Positions 54,345 through 64,000 of a stretch of DNA of 64,000 nucleotides are shown piece by piece. Source of the DNA: Locusta migratoria (lineage: Eukaryota; Arthropoda; Insecta; Orthoptera; Acrididae). The notes under the pieces are model-generated. The model worked only from the letters and a program-made list of their open reading frames with translations, searched no databases and had not been told where the DNA came from. Position 1 is the first letter of the stretch. The number at the start of each line of letters is the position of its first letter. The translations under genes were made by a program, and so were the position numbers. Location of the stretch: assembly GCA_026315105.1 (NCBI GenBank), contig CM048744.1, positions 658,195,676-658,259,675 on the forward strand. Direction: 5' to 3'.

Positions 54345-54740
54345 TGTGCAACACCTGCTCGTAACGTAGAATTGCTGTGCCAACGCATAGAAGAAGGGTG
54401 TCAGCAGATAGGACAGACGCCTGGAGTATGGGAACAAGTGAGACAGACGATGATGCGGTGCAGAAACGCCTGCATTACAGCTCGCGGTAGACATTTTGAA
54501 CACCTTCTAGAGAGAACTGTAAACAGTACATTACACTGTATCAAGACAAATGACCACCATCTTAGTGAACCTGTCTTTGTTGTGTAAACCACAACAATTG
54601 CCACTAACACGGTAGCGAATGCAAATCAACCAATTGTGCAAAGGACATTTTTTTTTTTTTTTGCTTGTTGTTATGTCCTCTATGCAATCCCCGAAGATTT
54701 CTCACAAACATAGTTACACCACAGTCCAACATATACAGTC
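54345..54740 (+). mobile_element. Tc1/mariner-like palindrome, right arm
   Basis: Encodes a transposase C-terminus (54342-54587): TPGVWEQVRQTMMRRC-like and ITARGRHFEHLLE, a block seen at the end of IS630/Tc1-related transposases. The non-coding end runs to about 54740 with AGTTACACCACAG as a degraded TIR. Confidence 0.6.
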
Positions 54741-54961
54741 ACGACACACCCACAGGACTTTGTTGTACACTGCGACAGCAGCGCTCCAAGCGGCCGGCAA
54801 GCTACATTTCTAAATACGGTATTGGTTGACTACGAGCAATGTCGTTTATATTAATTTTAACATACTTTTTACGTTAGGGAACGTATGTAGCGCCATTAAA
54901 ATAGGTAACAACTTACAAAATCTCCACATTTCTTTAGTTTTCTAAGATCTCTGACAAGGTA

Positions 54962-55428
54962 CATTCAGGCGCTATGCTGCCCCCGTCGGGGGTTCCAATT
55001 CCCCTCGGGCATGGATGTTTGTGCTGTCTTTAGTATAAGGTAACTCATAGAAATGTTCAAATGTTTGTAGAGCTTATGGGACTTAACTAGGGGGTCATCA
55101 GTCCCTAGGTAGCTCATAAGTATCAATAAAATTATTCCGGGTATGAGACCGCGTCGTCATTTTATAAACTCCACCGACGTTTCGGCCACAGTTGCAGGCG
55201 GCCTTCATCAGGGTCCGTGTCTGACACAGACCCCTATGAAGGCCGCCTGCAATAGTGGCCGAAACGTCAGTGGAGTTTATAAAATGACGACGCGTTCTCA
55301 TACCCGGAAGAATTTTATTGATAGTGACCACAGCCGCGGAAGCCTACGTTTGCAGCTCATAAGTAGTTTGTAAGTTTAGGGACTGATGACCCCGCAGTTA
55401 AGTCCCATAAGCTTTACAAACATTTGAC
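54962..55428 (+). mobile_element. SINE subfamily 2 rearranged by a reversed SINE tail and a foldback
   Basis: Head/box B at 54962-55045 (GGGTTCCAATTCCCC), an inverted SINE-tail piece at 55050-55110, then the foldback 55122-55353, then the true tail at 55354-55428 (AGCTCATAAGTAGTTTGTAA to ACAAACATTTGA). Confidence 0.82.
55122..55353. repeat. Foldback element with target-site duplication, copy 2
   Basis: Same family as 53712-53931. The minus strand of the left half has CTGATGA, one A, stem II GGCC/GGCC and GAAACGTCGG. Perfect 11-bp duplication AGCTCATAAGT (55111-55121, 55354-55364), inserted in a SINE tail. Confidence 0.88.
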
Positions 55429-55456
55429 CCCCCAGAACCAAATCCCAGCTGCATCA

Positions 55457-55656
55457 AAAAAATGTTCAAATGTTTGTTAAGCTTATGGGACTTAACTACG
55501 GGGTCATCAGTCCCTAAACTTACAAACTACTTATGAACTACTTACGAACTAGGACGGCACAAATATCCATGCCCGAGGGGAGATTCGAACCCCCGACCGT
55601 AGTGGCCGTGCAGACCGTCACTGAAGCGCTTCAGTCCCCACGGCCACCGCGGCCGG
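55457..55656 (-). mobile_element. tRNA-derived SINE, subfamily 1
   Basis: Complete reverse copy. Perfect 13-bp duplication CCCAGCTGCATCA (55444-55456, 55657-55669). Confidence 0.96.
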
Positions 55657-55669
55657 CCCAGCTGCATCA

Positions 55670-56775
55670 CTGGACCGTGGTGACTGTGTTCAAAAGCTGG
55701 TAAAATATTCATTTTCTTTATTACCCATTAAACGTTTTGTATTGTGCATTACTTTCCGATCTTCCCTCTGTTGTTGACTGTGTACATTTTCACCCGTATA
55801 TTCACCTCATTTAATGTCATGTCTGTAGCAAATGAGTTTCCTTTTAATTACAGACTCGTGGTTTCAGTAGCTTCTGTTGCCTACGTTACTCTCTTGCACG
55901 CGACAAACAGTAACTTTCTACCGTCTTTAGCTTGTCTCAATATACTTAGACCAGTGTAAAACGCACGAAATGTTTACCTCTTCTATCAAGCATGACATGC
56001 TGTAACTCATGGCGAACAGTACCAGATAAATTTTGAAAAATATGTTATAACGGCATGATGACGCGAGAAGCATTAACATTTTCTTTAAGAGTGGGCCCAC
56101 TAGAATCACGTTGCTGCTCATAGCTTCAACTCGCTATTGTGTTCTCGGACACGTATTTCCAAACATCGCATTGTAGAACCGAAAGCTAAGCCGTAAGAAA
56201 AGATTAGGAAATTTGCGAGGTAGCAGTAACTCCGCGGTAACAAAACCGAATACGAGCTCGCATTTTTGTGTCCTCCGAGTAATTCGTCGCATCAGTTTCC
56301 TGTAGCACTCAAGTAATGGGAACTATAAACTGAGAAATTACGACACCTTAAAACGGAGTCATTAAGCTTTCTGTGCAGTGATGAATCTGTCTAACGACCA
56401 TAAAGAACTGAAGGTGTGTATCCTTTATTTTATGGCGTTATCGTTTTATGGTTTTGTCATCCCGTGCTCATACTAGCAGGATCTATCGGATACTGCTACG
56501 TAAGCAATTAAAAAAACTGCTATATGTGAATGAAACTAGTCGATTTTGTTTCACGAGTGCAATTAAGAAGCGAGTATGACGTGCAGTATATCATACAGCA
56601 CGTAAATTACGTGACGCACTGTATAGAGAGAGTGCTAAAGTCTGTGCGAAGTCATGTCGTACTCGCTTCGGCGGTACACGTACTAAAATTTGGAACTATA
56701 CAGAGAAGATGAGCATGTCCCCTGTTCAAAGATGACACGCAAAATCGTGAAGCGTTCTACATTTTTTTTTAAAAA
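55670..56775. other. No recognised feature
   Basis: AT-rich; frames up to 71 codons without domains. Confidence 0.5.
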
Positions 56776-56970
56776 GCCGCGCAAGAGTAGCCGATCTGTT
56801 TGGAGCGTCAAATTGCGGATCGCGCGGTCTCCCGTGTCGGAGGTTCGAATCCTCCCTCGGGCATGCATGTTTGTGCTGTCTTTAGTATAAATTAGTTTAT
56901 AACTAGTTTGTAAGTTTAGGGACTGATGACCCCGCAGTTAAGTCCCATAAGAGTTACAAACATTTGAACA
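56776..56970 (+). mobile_element. tRNA-derived SINE, subfamily 3-like head, subfamily 2-like tail
   Basis: Head GCCGCGCAAGAGTAGCCGAT, GATCGCGCGGTCTCCCG, box B GGTTCGAATCC, tail with ACCCCGCAGTTAAGTCCC. The head/tail combination suggests a mosaic subfamily. Confidence 0.9.
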
Positions 56971-57405
56971 CTGAATTTTTAGTCATGTCGACATCCAGCA
57001 AGTTTGCTTGCTTAACAAATGATACCCAAGTTCCTCAACTCCACTTTGACATTTAAGTAGTCTGTTCATAATTCATTGAGAGTCCAACCTGGAAATCCCA
57101 TTATTTAACTTATTTTCTCGTGTTCCGTATAGGCGATCTTCTTTTAAACTATGCCAAGATCGCAATGTTTATTTTATTTTTTTGCTTTTGTGTTCATGGC
57201 CGGTTTGGCGCACTGAGGTACCATTCCTTGTTATATGCTGTTATATGTTAGGACTTTTGAAATACATTCCTTTAGGTCCTGGGGGTGAGGTGTACTCAGT
57301 ATCGAGGAAAGAAATATTTGAACATGCGCCCTCTAATCTGCAGTAGATCGGGAAAGTAAGTAATGAAAGATGTATAGTTGACCAGAGTGTACTAAAATGA
57401 ACCAT
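56971..57405. other. No recognised feature
   Basis: AT-rich spacer. Confidence 0.5.
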
Positions 57406-57415
57406 AGCCGTAGCC

Positions 57416-57597
57416 TGGAGCGCCACGTTACGGATCGCGCGGCCTCCCGCGTCGGAGGTTCGAATCCTCCCTCGGGCATGGATGTGTGTATTGTCCTTAG
57501 GTTAGTTTAACTTAGTTTAAGTATTTTGTAAGACTAGGGACTGATGACCAACCTAGTTTGGCCCCATAGAATTACAAACATTTAAACATTTGAACAG
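57416..57597 (+). mobile_element. tRNA-derived SINE, 5'-truncated
   Basis: Starts at TGGAGCGCCACGTTACGG, box B GGTTCGAATCC, tail with CCTAGTTTGGCCCCATAG. 10-bp duplication AGCCGTAGCC (57406-57415, 57598-57607). Confidence 0.93.
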
Positions 57598-57607
57598 AGC
57601 CGTAGCC

Positions 57608-57935
57608 AGAGATGTCTAGTTAATTGGACACTGCATTAACGCGTACTCTTAATTCAACCTTAACCGACACAAATAGACCAACTGTACATATTAAACTTCA
57701 GTCCAAAAGAATATATGCTACAGAGTCCAATCGTACAGAAATAAAATTAGTAAACTTAAGAATATACGTAATCTCCAAAACACAACACGGATGGCAATCA
57801 GAAAGGGAACTTTTGAAGCATTATCTGAGAAGCACTCCCTAACTCAATATTTTGCAGTACCTGAAAGCTGTCGAGCACAGAAAAAGGTCTGCAGATACTC
57901 TTCGGCTAGACAGGAACCTTGATTCGTTTACGTAG
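57608..57935. other. No recognised feature
   Basis: A 72-codon frame at 57624-57842 has no domain. Confidence 0.45.
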
Positions 57936-57948
57936 GAACATCAAGAAT

Positions 57949-58128
57949 GTTTAAATGTTTGTAAAGCTTGGGACTTCACTGCGGGTCATCAGTCCCGAAA
58001 CTTACAAACTACTTATAAACTAACTTATACTAAATACAGCACAAACATCCATGCCTGAGGGAGGATTCTAACTCCCGACGGAGCATCGGAGCATAGCGCT
58101 TCAATGCGCTTCGCCACTCCGCCTCGGC
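57949..58128 (-). mobile_element. tRNA-derived SINE, subfamily 2
   Basis: Reverse copy with a mutated box B complement (GGATTCTAACTCCC) and an internal deletion before the head. Perfect 13-bp duplication GAACATCAAGAAT (57936-57948, 58129-58141). Confidence 0.93.
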
Positions 58129-58141
58129 GAACATCAAGAAT

Positions 58142-58431
58142 TATTGCTGTCTGACATTGTAATTACTAATAGTGGCAGTTTCTAAACAGAATCTTCGCCG
58201 AATTTAGTCCCCCTCTTTACCATACTTTATCAGGGTTCCTTGAGCAAGGAGCTGCTCCTGTTGATGACAGGAAAACAGACAAGTCACACACATCTATAAG
58301 CAGCAGACAAGTTCAAAGAAGGCAACTGAAGAAAAACTAAAAGATGTAAACGGTAATCATCATAACTGTTATTACATTCACCCATTCCGAGACCAAACGG
58401 TGAATTTCTCCAATGTTTGCAATTAGTTACA
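58142..58431. other. No recognised feature
   Basis: Short spacer between SINE and LINE. Confidence 0.5.
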
Positions 58432-60055
58432 GGGCCAGGATTCTTCTTCTACGTAGATAAAGTCACATTGAAGTGCAAGGCAGAGGTTTCGTCGAATCAC
58501 TTTTATGATATTCCTCTGCAGTTTCATTCTCTAATAGCTCGCGGGAAAAAGTAACACCTAAATCTTCCTGTTTTCGTTCTGATTCGTTTTACTTTATTGT
58601 GATGATCATGTCTCCCTGTGTAGGTGGATGCTAACAATATACGTTCGTCTCCTGAAGAGAAAGTTGGTGAAAGAAATTTCGCAAATAGATCTCGCCGCAA
58701 CAAACAATGACTTTCTTTTAATGAGTTCCACACAAACTCATTCATCATTTCCGTCACACTCTCTCTCCCATATCGCGATAATACAAAACGAGGTGCCTTT
58801 ATCTGAATTTTCTCTAAATCGTCCGTCATTACCACCCGGGGTGGATCCCACAATGCGCAGCAATACAAAAAAATAAGACGCACATACTATATTTTCTATA
58901 TGTTCTTGCCAATTTTAAGTTGTTCGGGTAGCCGTGCGCACTGAAGCGCCCTGCTGCGGTGCGCGTGGCCGTCGCCGTCGGGGGTTCGAGTCCTCTCTCC
59001 GGTATGGGTGATGGTGTTATCCTTAGTTTAAGATACTTTAAGTTAGTTTAAGTGATTTGTAAGCCAAGGGGTCATAACCGACGCAGGTAAGTCCCGTAGA
59101 TTTTTTAAAAGTTGTTCGTAATTGTTACTCGTAGGTATGTAGTACAATTGGCGGCCTCTAGTTTTGACTGATTTATCGTGTGACTGAAATTTAACGGATA
59201 TATGGTGATATGGATGATCTCACACTTGTCATTATTAAGGCTCAATTGCCAATTTTTGCATCATGCAGATATCTTACCTGAACTATTTTGCAATTGCGTC
59301 TTATCTTCTGGTGACTTTACTGAACGATAAATGACAGCATCATCCGAGAATAAGAGAGCTACTGAGATTGTCTCCTGGATCGTTTATAAAAATCAGGAAC
59401 AGCAGGAGCTCTATGACAGTTCCCTGTAGAACGCGAGATATTATTTCTGTTCTTCTCGATGACTTACCGTCAATTACAGAGTACTGTGTCCTTTCTGACA
59501 GAAAATCACGAATCGAATCGCACAATTGTGGCGATATTCCATAAACACGCAATTTGGTTAGAAGCCGCTTGTGAGGTACAGTGTGAAAAGCTTTCCGAAA
59601 ATCTAGAAATACGGAATCTATTTGTTTTGTGGATAGAACTCACAACATGTGAGTAAAGAGCGTAGCTGTGTTTGACAAGAACGATAGTTTCTGAATCCGT
59701 GTAGACTGTGGGTCATTAATTTGTTCTCTTCGTGGTAGTTCATAATGTTTGAGGACAGTATATGTTCGAAAATCCTGCTGCAAACCGACGTCAATGATAT
59801 AAGCCTGTAATTTTGCGGATCACTCCTATTGCCCTTCTTGAATATTGGAGCGACCTGTGCAACTTTCCAGTCTTTGGGTACGGAACGTTCGCTAAGCGAG
59901 TGGTTGTATATGATAGGTATGGGGCTACTATATGAGCATAGGAACCTAATTGGTATACAGTCGGGACCGGGAAACTTACTTTTGTTAAGTGATTTAAGTT
60001 GTTTTAATACTCCAGGGTATCTACCTCTAAATTATGCATATTGGCAGTTGTTCTG
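58432..60055 (-). mobile_element. Jockey/CR1-group LINE, RT to 3' end, interrupted by a SINE
   Basis: Minus strand. 3' end block at 58524-58883 (RYGRESVTEMM, RRDLFAKFLSPTFSS, FFPRAIRE), a GVTITNNL-like block next to the SINE at 59110, an LFSDDAVIYR-type catalytic block near 59345 and VPHKRLLTKLRVYGISPQLC with GTVIELLLFLIFIND at 59340-59600. Upstream RT blocks continue to about 60050. Many frameshifts. Part of the region after 'LGVTIT' is deleted. Confidence 0.87.
58927..59108 (+). mobile_element. tRNA-derived SINE, subfamily 3-like, inside a LINE
   Basis: GGGTAGCCGTGCGCACTGAA head, box B GGTTCGAGTCC, tail with GGTAAGTCCCGTAG. 10-bp duplication AAGTTGTTCG (58917-58926, 59109-59118). Confidence 0.9.
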
Positions 60056-60821
60056 CATACTGTAATGTGTATCCCCTATAAAATTCCGTTTGTTTATAAT
60101 AATGAAGTAGACGATACCTCCTTTAACCAAGCCTTTATCTACGTATATTGATGTGATTGTTTATGAAATGTGATAATGTTTTAAAACTATTTAATTTATT
60201 ACAACAATGACAACATTCTTTGAGTTATTTTGTTAAATCTGTATATGTTGAAAACCTGATAGCGGTATTGCACAACATTGTAATTCTAAGACAAATTTCG
60301 TCATTAACTTCATCTGATGTCATCCGCAAGCATTGACCTTAATGTAATATTTTGCTAACTGTAAAAATGCATAATTACTTTAATTTAACCATTTAAAAAA
60401 TGTAAACATATATTAATACTGCTCTAATTATCAATTACTTATGATATTTTGTTTTGTTTTGATACGAAAATCATATAATTACATTTGTCATAATTTTTCT
60501 TTTCTTGATGAACGATTTATTTATGTTTCATGAACAGACTATTTAATATAATACATTTTAATTCCGTATTTTAGAATGTTCTAGAAAACACATAGTGTAT
60601 GTATACGCGCGAATTAGCGCGAAGAGAAGTTTGTCTTAGTCGGCGTGGAAGTAGTCATTATGTAGTCAACAAGCAGTCTTACTTTTGTTATTATGTAGAA
60701 CACAGTCAGTCACTGTTCAGTTTTAGTCTTACTTCAGTCAATATAATGTCCGCTTCTGTTTGTGTGCTTCATCAAGAATATAATTAAACATACATGAAAT
60801 GAAACGATTTCCAGTCCATGG
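60056..60821. other. No recognised feature
   Basis: Very AT-rich; nothing recognised. Confidence 0.55.
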
Positions 60822-60833
60822 TGTACAGCAGTC

Positions 60834-61036
60834 AAATCAAATGTTCAAATGTTTCTTAAGCCTATGGGACTTAACTACGGGGTCATCAGTCCCTGAACTT
60901 ACAAACTACTTATGAACTACTTACGAACTAGGACGGCACAAATATCCATGCCCGAGGGGGGATTCGAACCCCCGACCGTAGTGGCTGTGCAGACCGTGAC
61001 TGGAGCGCCTCAGTCCCCTCGGCCACCGCGGCCGGC
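60834..61036 (-). mobile_element. tRNA-derived SINE, subfamily 1
   Basis: Complete reverse copy. Perfect 12-bp duplication TGTACAGCAGTC (60822-60833, 61037-61048). Confidence 0.96.
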
Positions 61037-61090
61037 TGTACAGCAGTCGGTGAGAATAAATGTTCCTTCAGTAAAAAACCGTCTTGACTG

Positions 61091-61518
61091 CAAATTGTTT
61101 TATTCAAATATTCAAATGTTTGTATAGCTTATGGGACTTGACTACGGGGTCATCAGTCCCGAAACTTACAAACTAATCCTAAGGACGGCACAAATATCCA
61201 TGCCCGAGGGGGGATTCGAACCTCCGACCGTAGTGGCCGTGCAGACCGTGACTGAAGCGCCTCAGTCCCCTCGGCCACCGCGGCCGGCAATTATTTTATT
61301 AATTAATGACGCGTTTAGTTCTTTAGCAGGGCATCTCCAGATTATCTGCTTGATAGAATTTACATGGGCTTATTTTGTGTTAACACAAAATAAGCCCATG
61401 TACCATTGTACCCGTTTTGTAATTCCATCTTGTAATTTTGTGTAAATTCTGTAATGCAGATAATCTGAAGATGCACTGCTTAAGGGCGAAACGGGTGATT
61501 AATTAATAAAACAATTTG
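61091..61518. repeat. Foldback element, second copy of the 16.9-17.1 kb family
   Basis: Arms CAAATTGTTTTATTAATTAA...AGCAGGGCATCTCCAGATTATCTGC and its inverted partner ending AATTAATAAAACAATTTG. An inner perfect palindrome is centred at 61380 (CATGGGCTTATTTTGTGTTA and its complement). The right arm (plus) has stem I UAAU/AUUA, CTGAAGA (61465-61471), stem II GCACU/AGGGC, GAAA (61488-61491), AC-GU, but G at the cleavage position (61497). A SINE interrupts the left arm. Confidence 0.85.
61105..61288 (-). mobile_element. tRNA-derived SINE, subfamily 1, inside a foldback
   Basis: Reverse copy with a shortened region after the tail. AATTGTTTTATT (61093-61104) and AATTATTTTATT (61289-61300) form a 12-bp duplication with one mismatch. 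Confidence 0.94.
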
Positions 61519-61725
61519 AAAAAAAAAATGTTTCAAATGTTTGTATAGCTTATGGGACTTAACTACGGGGTCATCAGTTCCTAAACTTACAAACTACTTA
61601 TGAACTAACTAAGGACGGCACAAATATCCATGCCTGAGGGGGGGGGGGAGATTCGAACCACCGACCGTAGTGGCCGTGCAGACGGTGACTGGAGCGCGTC
61701 AGTCCCCTCGGTCACCGCGGCCGCC
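61519..61725 (-). mobile_element. tRNA-derived SINE, subfamily 1
   Basis: Reverse copy with a G run (61639-61649) before box B. 9-bp duplication AACAATTTG (61510-61518, 61726-61734), which is the end of the adjoining foldback. Confidence 0.93.
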
Positions 61726-61963
61726 AACAATTTGTATTCAAGACGGTGTTTTACTGAATGAAATGAAATGTGTCATGTGTATGGTTTTATGACGATGAAG
61801 AAGCCGTCGTCGTGTTGCTTTCATTATGCACATTTGCAGGCGAGTTATTAAAATCTACGAGATCTACCACTGTACAACCGAGACAATAAGGTGATGTATA
61901 CAAAAAGTAGTATAAAACCTTATAATACGAAGCATACAAATGGCCATGAATTTGTTTCAAAAA

Positions 61964-62118
61964 ATGTTCAAATGTTTGTAAATCTATCGGACCAAACTGC
62001 GTGGTCATAAGTCCGTAGCTTACAAACTACCTAAACTTAGGTAAACTAACCTAAGGACAACACACACACTCATGCCCCAGGGAGCACTCGAACTTCCACG
62101 GCGAGCATCCTAGCGCTG
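61964..62118 (-). mobile_element. tRNA-derived SINE, subfamily 3, 5'-truncated
   Basis: Tail ATCGGACCAAACTGCGTGG through GCACTCGAACTTCC, ending GGCGAGCATCCTAGCGC. Most of the head is missing. Confidence 0.88.
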
Positions 62119-62213
62119 AAATTATTTTTTATTTTATTTTATTATTATTATTATTTTTCGTTGGGTACGAATTTAGGTGGACTTTATCCTAATAAAGGAT
62201 GATGTCATTTTTG

Positions 62214-62834
62214 TTAGCTGTGACATTTACGGAGGGGTTTGAACCCCAGAATCCCTGCCCCCTCCTCCCTGTTGCTAGGCCCATAAAATGTAGTCATTTC
62301 ACGAAATAGTTCACGAACCAAGCATCCACACAAGCGTTTTATCAGTGTGCTTTTATCTGGACAGCAGGTTTTATTGGTGCTGTAGTGTTGGTGTCCCGTA
62401 CAGTAGTGCGCTAGGCGAGTGAGGCTGGCTGTGGCGCCGCTCGCCAAGTGCAGGCAGGCAAGCAGCAGCAGCAGCAGCCAGAGCGCCACGAGACCACTGC
62501 GACTGCAGAGTACAGGCGGGCCTGTAGCGCGGTCACGTGACCAGATTCCTGAGGCGGCGCCGGCCGTACAGCGCCGCGCATTGCCTGCTGCAGCCATGCC
62601 GTGTCGGCCTTGTCCTGCCCTACCGCAGGCCAAGGCCCGAATCGCCTCCCTGTGTCCGGCTCTCCACGACACAGCTTCCGAAACCTGCACTAGCGGCGGT
62701 AGCTCCCTCATACCGACACTTTCACCACACACCCTGTCACTAGTCTTGGTATAAAAAAACTTAAAGCCCGATCGAAAGCAACTGTAAACCGATAAAGACA
62801 AATTTTCTATATAGTGCGAAAATTGCCAATTCAC
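62214..62834 (-). CDS. Possible host exon: CpG-rich ORF with signal-peptide-like segment
   Basis: 206-codon minus-strand frame through a CpG-rich block (62400-62720). An internal Met (start of MAAAGNARRCT) is followed about 40 residues later by ALWLLLLLLACLHLASG, a hydrophobic core with small residues that resembles a signal peptide or membrane anchor. Leucines come from CTG/CAG repeats, so low-complexity DNA could explain it. The C-terminal part outside the CpG block looks random, which would fit an unrecognised splice donor. No family recognised. Confidence 0.25.
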   Translation of the reverse strand: MNWQFSHYIENLSLSVYSCFRSGFKFFYTKTSDRVCGESVGMRELPPLVQVSEAVSWRAGHREAIRALACGRAGQGRHGMAAAGNARRCTAGAASGIWSRDRATGPPVLCSRSGLVALWLLLLLLACLHLASGATASLTRLAHYCTGHQHYSTNKTCCPDKSTLIKRLCGCLVRELFREMTTFYGPSNREEGAGILGFKPLRKCHS

Positions 62835-62845
62835 ACGTTGTTGTT

Positions 62846-64000
62846 GTTGTTTTCAGTCCGCAGACTGATTTGATGCAGCTCTCCAAGCTACCCTGTCCCG
62901 TGCAAGTCTCTTCATCTGAGAATGTGTTCGGCAACCTACATCCTTTTGAATCTGATTACTGTATTCGTTCCTCGGCCTCCCTCTACGATTTTTGCCCCAC
63001 ACACTTCCTTCTAATGCTAAGTTGACAATTCCTTGATGTCTCAGAATGTGTCCAACCAATCTAGCCCTTCTCGTAGTCAGGATATGCCAGAAACTCCTTT
63101 TCTCACCAATTCGGTTAAGCACTTCCTCATTAGTTACGTGATCTACCCATCTAATTTTCATCATTCGTCTGTAGCACCACATTTCAAAAGCTTCTATAAT
63201 CTTTTTATCTGAACTCCTTATCGTCCACGTTTCACGCCCATAGAATGATACACTCCAGATAAATGCTTTCAGAACGGACTTCCCAACATTTAAACTAATA
63301 TTGGATGTTAACAACTTTCGCTTCTTTAGAAAAGCTTTTCTTTCCATAGCCAGTCTGTATTTTATATTTTCTTTACTTCGGCCATCAAAAGTTATCTCGC
63401 TATCCAAATAACAAAATCCATGTACTACTTTTATTGTCTCATTACCTAATCTCATTCCTTCAGCATCGCCTGATTTTCTGACATTGCATTTCATTACCCT
63501 CGTTTTACTCTTGTTAATCTTCATCTTATATCTTCCTTTCAAGATTCTTCTTCCAGATCCTTTGCGGTCTCTGACATAATTACCACGTCATCAGCAAATC
63601 GCAATGTTTTTATTTCTTCTTCCTGCACTTTAATGCCCTCTCCAAATTTCTCCTATCATTCCTTCACTGCTCAATGTACAGATTGAACAACATTAGGGGA
63701 AGGCTACAACCCTGTCTTACTCCTTTCCCAACCTTTGCGTCCCTTTCTTGCCCTTTGACTCTATTAACAGTTGTCTGGTTTTTGTATAGGTTGAATATAT
63801 CTCTTCGCTCCCTATATTTTACCCATGATGCCTTCAGAATTTGTAAGAGTGTATTGCAGTCGACATTGTCAAAAGCTTTCTCCAAATCTACAAACACTAA
63901 AGATGTAGGTTTCCCTTTCCTTAGCCTATCTTCTAAGATAAGTCGTAATAAGAGTATTGCCTCTCGTGTTCGTACATTTCTCCTAAATCCAAACAGACCT
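62846..64000 (-). mobile_element. RTE LINE, 3' two-fifths, running off the window
   Basis: Same family as 24567-27857. Intact-looking C-terminal frame at 62853-63542 (229 codons: YLDSEITFDGRS, FYGRETW, GKNRRGRPRNEYS, ending NQSAD), then a break near 63545-63665 and an RT block A frame at 63664-63897 (VDLEKAFDNVD, VRQGCSLPLMLFNLYIEQ). The FADD region is damaged by a short deletion and indels. The 5' part lies beyond 64000. Confidence 0.93.

Noticed and set aside
4738..62118. Regularly recurring near-identical repeats as a CRISPR-like array
   Set aside because: Repeats are about 190 bp, in both orientations, irregularly spaced by kilobases; they are SINEs in a eukaryotic genome.

Overview
This window reads as a stretch of a large, repeat-rich insect genome, most likely a polyneopteran and probably an orthopteran. 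That assignment is inference: it rests on dozens of tRNA-derived SINEs, RTE and Jockey/CR1-type LINEs, mariner/Tc1 and hAT remnants, CpG-rich patches in AT-rich DNA, and repeat families that, from memory and unverified, resemble orthopteran ones. No host protein-coding gene can be read with confidence. The only host-gene hints are a CpG-rich patch ending in a strong splice donor (940-1346), a CpG-rich open frame with a signal-peptide-like segment at 62214-62834 on the minus strand, and a few other CpG-rich patches.

Layout. 0-5 kb: RTE fragment, CpG patch, a foldback element with hammerhead-like motifs in both arms, a second CpG patch, a small palindrome and a SINE. 5-10.7 kb: Tc1-like transposase remains split by a SINE, a LINE tail, and an inverted pair of tRNA-like units split by a SINE. 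11-20 kb: a broken Jockey/CR1 LINE, SINEs, foldbacks and a 300-bp tandem duplication. 20-24 kb: a LINE tail, a hAT zinc-finger remnant and SINEs. 24.4-27.9 kb: the best preserved element, a 3.29-kb RTE retrotransposon with an uninterrupted 1017-codon ORF, flanked by a perfect 12-bp target-site duplication and inserted inside a SINE. 28-46 kb: SINEs, LINE tails and inverted-dimer mariner elements (32.2 and 44.4 kb). 46-57 kb: the densest nesting of LINEs, SINEs, MITEs and foldbacks. 57-64 kb: SINEs, a broken Jockey/CR1 LINE carrying a SINE, a foldback carrying a SINE, and a further RTE copy running off the window edge.

How the parts relate. At least 35 SINE copies in three main subfamilies share a tRNA-like head (box B GGTTCGAATCC) and a tail ending CAAACATTTGAACA; many keep perfect 7-14 bp target-site duplications, so they are young relative to the elements they interrupt. 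The most unusual signal is a recurring structural motif inside several unrelated foldback repeats: CTGANGA, one extra base, a covarying hairpin, GAAAC, then a short stem ending GUC, GUU or similar. This is the layout of a hammerhead ribozyme core with a consistent one-base insertion. A second theme is palindromic 'inverted 3'-end' Tc1/mariner elements, seen three times.
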